This document shows positions 25,201 to 36,300 of a stretch of 64,000 bases of DNA, piece by piece (within the stretch, counting starts at the first letter, position 1; every line of letters begins with the position of its first letter). A model generated the notes under the pieces. It was not told the DNA's origin, did no database searches, and saw only the letters and a list, made by a program, of their open reading frames with translations. Source of the stretch: Pelodera strongyloides. Lineage: Eukaryota > Nematoda > Chromadorea > Rhabditida > Rhabditidae. The stretch spans positions 57,748-121,747 of the forward strand of contig JAANDG010000452.1 in NCBI GenBank assembly GCA_036852015.1. The letters run 5' to 3'. The position numbers and the translations under genes are program-made.

Positions 25201-26779
25201 TCGGAAAGGTCGAACCCGAACGATAAATTTGCATGTTTTCCTTTCGGAAAGAGCAACCCGAACGCGCCCTAAGAAATGCTCACCTATTTCTCTGATTACA
25301 ATGTCAGAAAGCAAACTTTAGTAATTCATATACTCATGTTTTGACCAAAAATATTTAAATGTGTTCTTTCAGTTAAATGCCGCGTACTGTGTCACGGTGA
25401 CCTATGGACTCCCAATGTAATGTGGAACAGAAATGGCCGATTGAGATCGATCATCGACTTTCAGGTATGTTGAATTATAAAGTGGTATGACATGAAGTTA
25501 GTGAAGCGTGTACCGGTGTGCCGCACTATTGAATTTCCCTGTGCTATATGCAGGTGAGTATTACTTCCTCAATTCGACCCCCATATACCATAAATACATA
25601 GGAGTGTGTTTGTCTAACAAACGATTATCCCTTTAATTTGTTTTGTACCCTTTTTCAAGTGATTGATTACAGTGAATCGAGCTCACGTCTTTGGGTTTCG
25701 TTGTATACTCCGATGCCTTCCATTACCCTTGTTTAATTTTAATATGTATATACAAATTGTCATTTTTTTAAATAAGTAAGTGAACCATAATATTCCTCTA
25801 ATCTAATTTACATTCGTTTAGTTAATGCACTCGGGCTCTCCAGTCGAAGATTTTGCAATGTTTGTGATCACGTCAACATCAGGCGAAACAAGAAGAAAAG
25901 AGTGAGTTTGGGTTTCTCCATATAGTTGTGTAGGTCACGGATGTTGATGTGCTCTTGCTTGCTATCTCAAATTGTTCGGGCTGCAATAATACCCCAATTT
26001 TCGTCATGCCTTCATATGTATTGTTTGAAACATTACGATCTATATTGTATTTTGCACACGTATAGAATACTGGTCAAGCCCACTGATGAGACTAGCACAT
26101 CGATATTGCAGAAGTGTAACTTGGGCGGATGGGACATCTTGTATTCTGTATTCGACGTAAATACATATAATGAACAATATATAAGTCCTTTTGCAGTTTA
26201 CCTGAATTCATCGAACGCTACTACGCCGCTTTTGAAAGAAGATGCAGATCCATGGATGTTGATGTGCCCTTCACAAAACAACAGGTACTAGAAAATTACT
26301 GCTGAAAATAAATAAAGAACATAAAATACAGGGAAATAAATGTTAGAACGGTAATCATAAACGTTTCATGTGCATAAAATGGTTCAAATTAGACCCAGTC
26401 ACCATAATTGCCAAAGCTACGGTTATGTGAATGATACATTTTTGTATGGAATCGCGTAACTGTATTTTTAGTTTGCTGACGAATATGAAAAGTTTGTGCC
26501 ATTCGAATTGGTACCACTCCTACCCTTTTTCGTTCCAATGTTGGATTCCATGGTTGCCAATGCAAAAGGTTTGTGTTACAGACCTGATGTAATATTATTT
26601 TAAACAAGGAAAGGAAAGCAATTAGCTGACCGCAGAAACAGTATCTATGTAATTAGATTGAATTACCAAATATTTTAATTTCAGACCCGGTTGCTGCAAA
26701 AACGATATTCCTTGATAAACTACGTGGAATGGTCGAGGATGCAGGCGCTTCGATCGATAGGTGGTATAGCGACCAGTAA
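22219..26779 (+). CDS. CHK kinase-like protein C (12 exons, intact)
   Basis: Exons: 22219-22389, 22820-22921, 23438-23503, 23793-23910, 24076-24189, 24380-24459, 24564-24690, 25373-25464, 25822-25901, 26197-26284, 26472-26568, 26685-26779. All junctions are GT..AG and frames join to 409 aa, the usual length for the family. CHGDLWTPN (His267, Asp269, Asn274) and IIDFQ (Asp288) are the catalytic and metal-binding motifs of CHK/DUF1679 proteins, a predicted cytosolic small-molecule kinase group of unknown substrate. The N-terminus (ILDTPITW...GENKKAELIGQGN) is nearly the same in the two minus-strand paralogues. TTTTAG lies 5 bases before the ATG, a probable spliced-leader site. AATAAA follows near 26848. 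Three foldback repeats sit in its introns. Confidence 0.88.
23010..23426. repeat. TTTAAAGGG palindromic element in intron 2 of CHK-like gene C
   Basis: The left arm TTAAAGGGTCAGGCCCATTT is mirrored at the right by AAATGGGCCTGACCCTTTA; complementarity runs through most of its 417 bases, around a CACTAATTGGG/CCAATCAGCG centre. Related left arms lie at 16852 and 54670. Confidence 0.88.
24828..25000. repeat. Palindromic element, TTTTAAAGCGAAATGCTAGCC ends
   Basis: The arm CTAGCCCCTTTGGAAAATTT is mirrored by AAATTTTCCAAAGGGGCTAG; the long inner arms include TGCATATGATAAGCAAATCC. It lies in intron 7 of CHK-like gene C and abuts the next foldback. Confidence 0.88.
24994..25272. repeat. Palindromic element, CTTTAAGGGCGCGTTCGGG ends
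   Basis: The arm AGGGCGCGTTCGGGTTGCTC is mirrored by GAGCAACCCGAACGCGCCCT; the inner TTTCCGAAAGG blocks pair too. It shares its left TTTAA with the end of the preceding element, as if one inserted at the edge of the other. Confidence 0.88.
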
Positions 26780-27637
26780 CATAGTAATATAAGTTGCTCA
26801 ATGACCGCCTGTGATATTATGCCTGTGTTATACTATATTCAACAATAATAAATTAATTTATGTGCTCTTTTCGTTGCTTCGCATGTACAGAAGAGAACCA
26901 CATTACAACGTTCATCTTTGCGTGCATCAGAATTGCAAAACGTTCGGCTTCTGAAATTGGAACCAACACTGAAAATTCCGAATTGGTACTTTTTTTTATC
27001 TGTAACAAATGAAGTCGTTGGCTATGATTTTGCGTGAATAGTGGTTTCTGAGTTTTCCCGCGAAATGTGATACTTCCATATGAATATTTAATATTTCAAC
27101 GTACTGCAGAAACGCCTAAATAGAACAATGAAGCGTGAGAAAAAAAGTGGCACTGACATGAAAAATGACCGAAAATGAATAAATGATACTCATTTCGAAG
27201 CGGAAAGTTCATAAAGTCACCGTAGCACCGTCACCTTTACTGTTGCTTACGCTTTTACAGCATCGTCATTACATAATTGACAATTATGAAAATCCAAGGT
27301 AAGAGTACTGTAACTCTCTCAATTGTTGCTTATATTGTAGTAAGTTCAACTCACGTACCCACCACAAAGCTGTGCGTTATTAACAATTAAGTTTTCACAA
27401 TTTGTAAACTAATAAGTGATACGGCCCGATTAGTTGGCGTTTAGGTTGTTTAGAAACATTGTTCAACACTTATTTTATTTTTATTGCTTCTTGACTTCTA
27501 GATTCATATTAGAGTGTAAGAACAATTCATACAAATATTTGAATATTTATATTTATTATACTCATTAAAAAGAGCGCAACAAATTAAGTGAACTGAGGGT
27601 TATATACCTTGTACCTTGTGATTTGTCCAAAACAAAT
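26780..27637. other. Intergenic region
   Basis: AT-rich sequence holding the 3' flank of the CHK-like gene (AATAAA near 26848) and the presumed promoter region of the channel gene. Nothing else recognised. Confidence 0.6.
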
Positions 27638-29471
27638 ATGATAAACTTGGTTTATGAAGTTCTCCTGCTATATTTCACCTTCGTCACATGGATTGGTTCC
27701 ACTGACGGACAACGAAAACCTCGTGCAGAAACCTCAGAAATGCGTCTGCTTGATTTTCTGTTTGTTAAATCAGGTTTGTAATATTTAACTTTGAAATTCG
27801 GAGGCTGTGAAACCCACTTAGTCACTTATGAAAATACTTCTTGCCTGTGGTTGTTCTTCAGCATTTCCTTATGCTTTAGTAAAAAACAACACTTTGTAGG
27901 AATACGACAGTTCTGTTGACCCCGATTATGAAAATATTTATCTGTTAAAATAGGTTATACAACTGATATGCGGCCGGTTTACGATGAAGTCGACGTGACA
28001 AATCTGACAATTGCAATCAACCAATTCAGCGTTTTGTCAGTGGTGCGCGAGTTTTTCTTTCTTTTGTATGTTTTCTGTAGAACGTCGGTTAGAAGGTTAA
28101 CTGATGCACACATCACAGAAAAATAAAATAACCAAGTACAATACAAGTACACATTTTTATTTTTGTGGGTACACACACACATACGGTAACAGTTGAATAT
28201 TGAATTCTCATTATTTTATTTTATTTTCTATTTTAGGACACAAGTGAGGAGATTGTGAGCCTTTCGATTGAATTTCTCATTGTAAGTTCTTTTGAGAATC
28301 TTTATTGTAAATTCTGATGGTTCGGGCTTTTGGTACTGAATTACAAAAATACTTCTATAATAAGCAATTAAAAAATAACTATCAATTAGCTTTGAGGAGA
28401 AGTATACACATATTGCTTTGTACCTTACAGTAACCGTACATATGATTGATAAGGATACTATAGAAAACTTGTTTAATTATTGAATAATTATAATAGACCT
28501 GGAGAGACGAATTCCTTATATGGGACCCGGATGAGTTCAATATCACCGTTATGAAAGTGAAAGAAACGAGCGTGTGGGTGCCTGACGTCGTGGTTAGTAC
28601 AAGGTAAAACACATGCATGATAATATTACAGAGAAGGCCTAACATTTGTAGAGTGATTTTTCATGCGCATTGTTAGTTCACATGTCATCGGGTATGACAT
28701 CCACTACTTGCACTACTTTGTGCTATGAGCTTGCTGGCTCATGAGCACAGCTAGTTGAGTTTCACTAAAACATACTAAAGAGGATCTTTGTACTTAGTAC
28801 TATGGTGGTATTCTAGCATTTCGCGCACGCTCCTTCTGGACCAATCGGAACGCTATGTTGATCTCACAAACGAAGGCTTCGTCACGATGAGCATGTACGG
28901 AATCTTTGAGAATATATGCAAAATGCAGGTGAGCACAGGTTTTAGGTTTTAGGACAGAAAACACCAGCTAGAGCGCTTACAATTAGCCCAAACCGATATA
29001 GACCAATTGATTTTCAAAAAATACATTTAAATAATAATATGCGCGACATGGCAGGTGGCGAGATGTGCCCTGGAATTGTACACTATTTTGCTCATTTATG
29101 ACGTGCAGTAGGGTCGGTGTGTTGCAGCTTCGTTTTGGCGAGACTTTTTTTAAGCGCGCTGATTTGAGTTAAAGTAAAGATGTGCTGGAAAATTTCTTGA
29201 TTTAAGGTTGATGAGTTTCCCTTCGACCAACAAACGGCGCTAATCAATATCGGTCCATGGTCGTACAGAAGTCAACAGATCAGCGTCACTGCATTGCAGC
29301 CAATTAACTGGGATCGATATAAAGTGGGAGTTCAGAATTTATAGGAATATATTTTCATTTCCGTGACCCAAAAAATCCTGTAATAGGAATTTTATCCTTT
29401 TTGACGGTATTTAATTTATGAGCAAGTTCACCAAGATTTCCATGAAGCTTCCCTCTCAGAATTATCGAAAT

Positions 29472-29530
<59 letters not shown>

Positions 29531-32500
29531 TAGAGAGATAGAGAGAGAGAGAAAGAGAGTACCGAAATTTATTTGGGTCCCACAGAATTCTACAAAATTA
29601 TCCTTTTAGGGAAATAGTGAGTGGGATTTGCTGGGATTCAACGCGACCACCATACAAACTACCGATTCCGACATTAGTTTTGTTTACGACGAGGCCGTAT
29701 TCACGGTAAATACACAGTGAACGTAAATAATATAATAATATAATAATAATAAGTTTATTGTCTCACAGAGTCGATAATTTCCACATTGGCAAGCTCAAAA
29801 ATAACATCTAGCAACTCGAAAGCCAAAAGGTACCCTAAGATGTGGTGCAGTAAAGACACCATCATACTAATAAGGGACCGTGCGTATTACAATAAGTATT
29901 ACATAGGAAACACTATATACTAGTATCAAACATATTGAGAAACTAAGAACTTAAGAAATAATGCAGAATTAAGAAACATACATAAAATAATAGCGTATGC
30001 AGGGTTCCAGTTGTTTACTATTGAATCTTATGGAAAACTCTTCACTTAGAGCGGGTATTCTTTCATTAAATGCTTTCATGAATGCATCTGTAAACTGGGA
30101 GTTTAATTCTGGTTGAACAGCTGGTGGCAACTGTTCTTTCTCAACAATTGGATCAATAACGGGCAATTGAGGAGAGGGCAATTGTAACTGCGGTTCCTCA
30201 CGTGTCTTTTCGATTGGAGAAGTTGGTTCTTTGATCTCTGGCACATACGGGGTCAAAGGTTGTTCGCGAGCAGCTTGACGACGTAGATATCCCTCATGTC
30301 TCTGATTCGGAGTTTCAGCTCGACGAACATTGATGTGTGAGAGTCCTGGGGTCTTCTTGAGTCGATCGGCCAGTTCCTTAAACAGAGGCAAACGAGAACC
30401 AGCTTTCATATGGCATAGAATAGGGCGGGGACGGTTGCAGGGTTTCCCCATGCGACCAAGTACATGGAAAGAATCGGGCGAGTAAGATCACAGAGCCAAA
30501 ACTTTGGTTGCAAGATCAAAATCATTACTCACCCGATCCGTTTCCTTCGCGTTGAGCAGTACAAAATGGTCCTTGAGCTCGTTCCGACGAAATCCTTCAG
30601 ATATTTCTTCTCGAATAAACGACTTCAGGTCGGTGAATAGCTCAGCGAGAGTAACTTGAATATTTTGGCGAATTGGGAAGTCTGGGCGAGAGGTAGGCGT
30701 GGGGATTTGAGCGTTATCAGAGTAGATCATTTTGGCGGGGTGATGCGACCGCTCACTGGCAGGTTAGAGGGGTCGAATGAGAGATAATTGTTACTTGTAA
30801 GATACGGAGCTCGTTCCATGTAGATGTAGATATTTGATGTACGCGACGTAGCACATGGGAATCAGGTGCGCAATACGATGACTAGGCTTGTTGCAGTAAA
30901 AATTTGGTTGTACATGCCCAACCTACATGCCCAACCGGTATGCATAAATAGTTTCCCAAAATCAAAATATGTCAATACAATACGAATACGACTAGAACTT
31001 ATAATAAATGTCTGTCTAAAAGTTTACAAGACTCTTAGAAATTTATAAGAAACTTCGAAAACTATTGAATTATTTCATCGTCTCTTATGGCATTTAAAGG
31101 GACGCGGTCACCGTTTTGGCCCTTATGTATACTTTCTGTTTTTATTATCTTCATAATTTATAACGCATCGTGTTGGGAAAATGTTTTGCGAGAAATGTGG
31201 CAACAGCGAGTAAAATGATGACGAAAAATTTTGCCCTTAATACGCACCGTAACCCTAGTAATTGTCCAGCATATGGCCGTGCTGATAATGATTCGACGAA
31301 CGTTATTCCACTAATTAATCGGTCGAATACCTTTTTTTACCAGTCGAATACATTTGGTGGTTTTCTATGGCTAACTGTGCACCTTGGATCGGACGCAACT
31401 TTTTTAATCAATGAATTTCTCGCTGAAAACAGCGTTTTTCGTCGGATTTTTTCCCACACTATGTTTTTCATACTGTGCAGTTAGTAAAAACACAAAGTAT
31501 ACATAAGGGTCAAAACGGTGACCGCGTCACTTTAATAACATTGTATGAAAACAAAGTGTGCTTTAGAACATTTATGACGATAACAAAGTGTACTCTAGAA
31601 CTTCTAGATTTGAGGTAGTCGAACAGGGCAAGGATAAGAAGTAGGCTTAGGCTCAGCTCAAGAGACGATTTATTTTATAAGCGGTGGCCATGCTTGGGAG
31701 TTTCGTAATTTTTAACCTCCAGTTTATGTTTAGTTCACAGTAAAACGCCGCCCTCAATTCTACGTGTGGGTCTTATTGATTCCTACATTGATTATCACGA
31801 TTGTCTCCATTTTTGGGTTGTTTATCCCTACGAACACGCTTGGCGAACGAGAAGAAAGAGTTGGTTTTTGTGAATCTTGAATTAATATTTTTTTTGTCTG
31901 GTCTATTCCAGAATATACTAATATACAGAATTGTTGACAGAGTACTTTGTTCGGAATTTGAAGTAGTTAGTAGGATACAAAGTTTTATGGGCTACTTTTC
32001 ATTGAGATTTAATAATGATAAGCTAGTACTAGGGTTTACTAATACTAATTCAGTGTCTTTTCTACAGGTAAATCTGGGCCTCACCACACTTTTGTCCAAT
32101 TCCGTTATTTTGGAAATTGTCGCAGGCACAATGCCCAAAACAAGTTCGCTGCCTATTCTCGGTATCTAATATTTTATGGTATTTTTTTTTGTTTACGAAG
32201 AATTTACGAAGTTTGAACTTTGAACGAAAATATTGTCGCTTTGTGAGCGAAACAAATATTTATGTGTTTACATATGGAGCACAACCTCCAGAGGTCTCCC
32301 CGTTCCGATGGATACATTATTGAACTAAATCAGTCCAGCATTTTAAGCGTTCTGCTTTTCTTTTTTTATGCTGCATTAATTTATATTTTAGGTGATTTTA
32401 TATTAGCCGAGATTTTTGTGACCGCAATCGGGGTCCTTTGTTCTGTACTGGTTCTAACGCTTCACAATCGGGCAATTACTAGAGGATGGGCTGTGCCAAG

Positions 32501-33249
32501 ATGTGTCAAGACGTGTCTTCGGCTGCCGATGGTTAGCCGACTTGTTTATGGTTTTAGTGTTTGGATCCAGGCGCATGCGATGGCTGGATACGAACTTTTT
32601 TTTAATTTTTGTTTGCTAACTCACAATCAGAAATATACTCATTTTTGAAACTCGGAGAACGTTATATTTTCAGTTGAAACGAAGAAAGAAGATTGGTCTA
32701 AAGAGAAAGAAATTGTCAACAAATTCGAATTGTCAAAGCGAAAGGTAATTGAGGCAATTAATCAAATTTGTAATTGCTTGAAACATTATTTGGTGGCGTC
32801 GCATCTAAGTGGTTATTTATGTTCACGCACCAGTTTTTATAGATTCAGATATATTTTTTCCTGGATGAGGGGTATATAAAAGCCTAGAATATTTTTTTTT
32901 CTGGACCAGTGGTATATAAGAGCGTAGACAACATACTAGGCAAAGTGACTCTGTAGGTGTAGACATCAAAATAAAGCATTTTTCAGAAACTTACCTAGGA
33001 CTGTTGACTGTTACACACTAATGAGTATCGTTAATGTGTTCATGTGATGGCAAAGAAAACCAATATCGTTTCAGTGACTTTTCCAAAGATGTTCTACTTG
33101 CTCTAGAGCGAGTTGAACAATGGATTTCCACGCAAGAAAAAGAGGAGAAAAGAGCTATTTTGTGGACACGTTTCTTTGACAGAATCGATTTGTTTTTATT
33201 GATTTTCTTTCAAGTTGGCAATGCCATTGTGACAATATGTCTCGTTTGA
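27638..33249 (+). CDS. Pentameric ligand-gated ion channel subunit with a broken Cys-loop
   Basis: Exons: 27638-27773, 27954-28042, 28237-28281, 28497-28603, 28817-28928, 29207-29323, 29610-29705, 31734-31859, 32068-32161, 32392-32550, 32674-32744 and a last exon about 33075-33249 whose upstream junction I could not phase. Product about 440 aa: signal-like N-terminus, ligand-binding domain (TWRDEFLIWDP, VWVPDVV), Cys-loop region CKMQVDEFPFDQQTA, TM1 (YVWVLLIPTLII, about 244-266), TM2 (VNLGLTTLLSNSVI, from 277), TM3 (FILAEIFVTAIG), and a C-terminal helix plus TM4 ending TICLV. The second loop cysteine is Ala174 (first is Cys160). There is no vicinal Cys pair, so not a nicotinic alpha type. EER before TM2 suggests cation selectivity. 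AATAAA follows the stop. An ORF1 retroelement and a foldback lie in the intron before TM1. Confidence 0.85.
29471..29560. repeat. GA microsatellite in a channel-gene intron
   Basis: GAGAGA runs with AGAGAT interruptions, between exons 6 and 7 of the channel gene. Confidence 0.9.
29728..30730 (-). mobile_element. Non-LTR retroelement fragment with ORF1-like frame (one stop)
   Basis: One minus-strand frame from 30730 to 29969 (254 codons) is interrupted by a single TGA at 30488-30490 and otherwise stays in frame. The middle part FHVLGRMGKPCNRPRPILCH resembles the RNA-binding domain of L1-type ORF1 proteins. Downstream, a 3' region of about 240 bases ends in a TTATTATTA-type tail (29728-29752 as TAATAA on plus). 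An AACCCTAAGATG-like block in it also occurs near 43630. No endonuclease or reverse transcriptase is present, so it is an ORF1-only or truncated copy, sitting antisense in the channel gene's seventh intron. Confidence 0.6.
31092..31536. repeat. TTTAAAGG palindromic element in channel-gene intron 7
   Basis: The left arm TTTAAAGGGACGCGGTCACC is mirrored at the right by GGTGACCGCGTCACTTTAA; AAAATTTTGCCC-type interior blocks also pair loosely. Confidence 0.85.
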
Positions 33250-33319
33250 TAGCAATAAAGTAAACCATGATTTGATAAATAAAATAAATCATAAGGAGCT
33301 TTATGTATAACTTTATTAT

Positions 33320-36300
33320 TTAAAAGTAAATTTTGGAGTATCCTCTGATTCTTTCCCTGCACAACGGACAGTCCCAAAGTAAAGATGGCTTGTAACAACC
33401 GACACAGACACATACGTGCGAGCATGGAGTGAAGAGAATATCGGGCTGAAAAAATAGGCGTTGAATGTATGGTACATAACAACAAGTATGAAGTATGAAG
33501 TACCCCCCCCCCCCCCAAACAACTTTATTTCATTTTAATTAATTTTTAAAGGGAGAGGTCCATGAGAAAAAAGTTGTCCTTAATTTACTTACACAGGATG
33601 TCCGGAGTTTTAGAAATACTTCTGTGAAAACGGCATTTCTTTACACCTAGAACTCGCAAAATTATTCTCCGGCAAACAGTTCGGCCAGGTACCGTAGTCA
33701 GAAACAATTTTTGCGCCTTAGGGCATTACAATATTGGAAACGCTCTGTTAATATCATAGGAATGATGTTCATCCGTTTTACCATTACTTTGAAGAGAAAG
33801 GATGAAAATGAACGGATATAAACCGTAAAAACGTTCTGACTACGGTACTTGGACGAACAGTTTGCCGGGGAATAACTCTCTGAGTTCTAGGTGTAAAGAA
33901 ATGCTGTTGTCACATAAGTATTTCTAAAATTGCATGCACATCCTGTGCAAGTAAATTAAGGACAACGTTACATACAAAGGCAACGCCTAGCCTTCTATGC
34001 AATACTGTGTGTAGGGTGGTGTGTGTACTGTAGTGTTGTGGTGTAGAATAACACAGACGAGTACATGTTTATGCTGTATAGTTCGTACCTGCTAGAAGGA
34101 CAGCATGAGGCACACTGAGGTTAGGGAGGCGGTGCTCTCTCTCCTCGGCCTAAGGAGAGAGAGCATCCACCTAGTGAGAGAGAGGCATATCAAGGCCGTC
34201 CGACTAGCTAGGGTGTAATGCTAGTCGGCCTGCCTGCTACAACAACTTTTTTCTCGTGGGCCTCTCCCTTTAACATTTTAACGGCGTAACTTAGGAGTTC
34301 ATGGGAGTATTCTAACGCAACACAACATGCCATAACTGAGTAATATATATATTAGTATTGTTGTATTGTTTCAATTTAACATTATTTACTTCAATATTTG
34401 TTGTATTTGATTGTAGTGTACACCACACTACAAATGATGTTAGGTTATCATAAGCGTATTATTGCGTTGTTTATAGCTATGCGTTTGTTTCATCCTTTTG
34501 TGTAGAGGGCGGAGCCTAAATTTCGTCATTCTGACTAGTGTCGCCGGCGCGTGCGGTTGCTCGCCCTGCGAGCTCGGTTTTTTGTTTGTTTTATATGTAT
34601 ATTTAACTTTGTTTTTATTTAGAATAGTAATGTTTAAATAACTTAACACTTGGCAATGAAGCTGTGTGATCCGGAAGCTACGAATTTTTTGTTCTCTTGT
34701 TTCTCATTGTTCTCTGGACTTCAACCGCGAACGCCCCTTCTTTTTGCCCCCCTACGCGGCTGGCCGGGGGCCCACTGCGCGGTTGGCTGGGGGTGCGCTG
34801 CGCGGTTGAGCTCCCCGAGGCACCGCGCACCCAGCCGCGTAGTTTGCATACTACGCGGCTGGGTGCGCCCCCCTCTGCGCGGTACGCGGTTGACTACGCC
34901 CGCACTGGAAGCTGCGCGGCTGGCTACGCGTGCACTCCAATTTGCGCGGCTGGCAGAAGGGGCGCTGCGCACCCAGGAACGTAGTTTATGTATGGTTTTG
35001 GTTATTTTTGTATTAATTGGTGTTTAATACTTTATGTATTACATATTACATCTTCATGGATCACATTGCTCTTCAATTAGTACTTATATTTGTTACCATT
35101 TACTTCTTTGTTGCATGTTTGTTTCGGTATTATTATTTTAGTAAAATATTATTAATCGCCGTGTACCATTCGTCGATCGGGAGGATCCCTCTGCCATATT
35201 TCATGTGCTTGTATCTATGTTTTATATGTACACACTTTTGTTTATGGTTGGATGGTTAGGTGAACCTGAGATTCTGGTTCCGAACAGAATCTAACCTTAT
35301 TCATCCGAGCTGGTAAGTTTGAGTCTCTAACTTCTCACTCTTATCTTCTCTTATTCATACTCTTTCTACTACAAATACACTATTTTTCCTTACTATTGAA
35401 AGGAACTAGACGCTATCATTTTTTTGTACTTTCTAGGCGAATAAAAAAAAAATTCAGGCGAATAAAAAAAAATGACCCCCGCGCAAACACTTTAATTTTT
35501 ATTATGGATGCTACATAAGGATTTGTTACAGCGTAACCTTACTTAGGTGTCCAGGCAGGGGGGGGGGGGGGGGTATTCTAACGCAACATGACATCTTCGA
35601 TGCCCTAAAGCAACTAGCTAGACACTTTAATTTTTGAAGTATTTTCTAGGCGGATAAAAATATAAAATTATGAAATGAACTATGTATACGAAAGTCCCTA
35701 CAATTCGATTCAAGCAAATGCAACATTTTGGCGATTGTGCCTCGAGCTGTTCGACACGTTTGCGAAGTTTTTCGAGTTCAACAGCTTCGATTTCCTGAAA
35801 CAGTCCTTTGATAATTCTTTGAATACTTGGCTGAATGCATAATTCTTTTTTTTTTTTTTCGAAAAAACGACATACGTACACTTGAAAATCATTCAGAACT
35901 GTTAGAAAATTGGTAAAAAGGTGAAAATGGAAAAAAATACCTCGCAATCAATTCTATGTTTAAGCGGTGTTTGTGCTATTAAGGGAACACGAGGAGCTCC
36001 ATTTTCCTGAAACGAACATTATATATAGTAGCTTATTTTTGTGAGATGTATCCATACCTTACGTGGTAGGTGCATTTTTCCAGCATTGCGCATTCCCCCA
36101 ATAAGCAAAAAAAAAACAGATATAAACTTACATGCATTGCCTCCATGGTAGACAACATTTCAATTTGCCTCTGAATATCGTATTCCAACTCATTCGGAAT
36201 CTAAAGTTTATTTTTTGGCATTGCGTAGAATAGACGAAATGTTGCAGTACGTTGCCAAACACGAAAAACATTTTACAAACGTTGAGCTCATCCTGATGAG

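Noticed and set aside
26064..26158. Extra exon candidate in CHK-like gene C (GAATACTGG...)
   Set aside because: Joining exon 9 directly to 26197 gives the same phase and alignment as in genes A and B; the extra exon has no counterpart.
34650..35027. 125-codon Ala/Arg/Pro-rich plus frame
   Set aside because: It crosses the GC-rich palindromic element and is read in several frames equally well.
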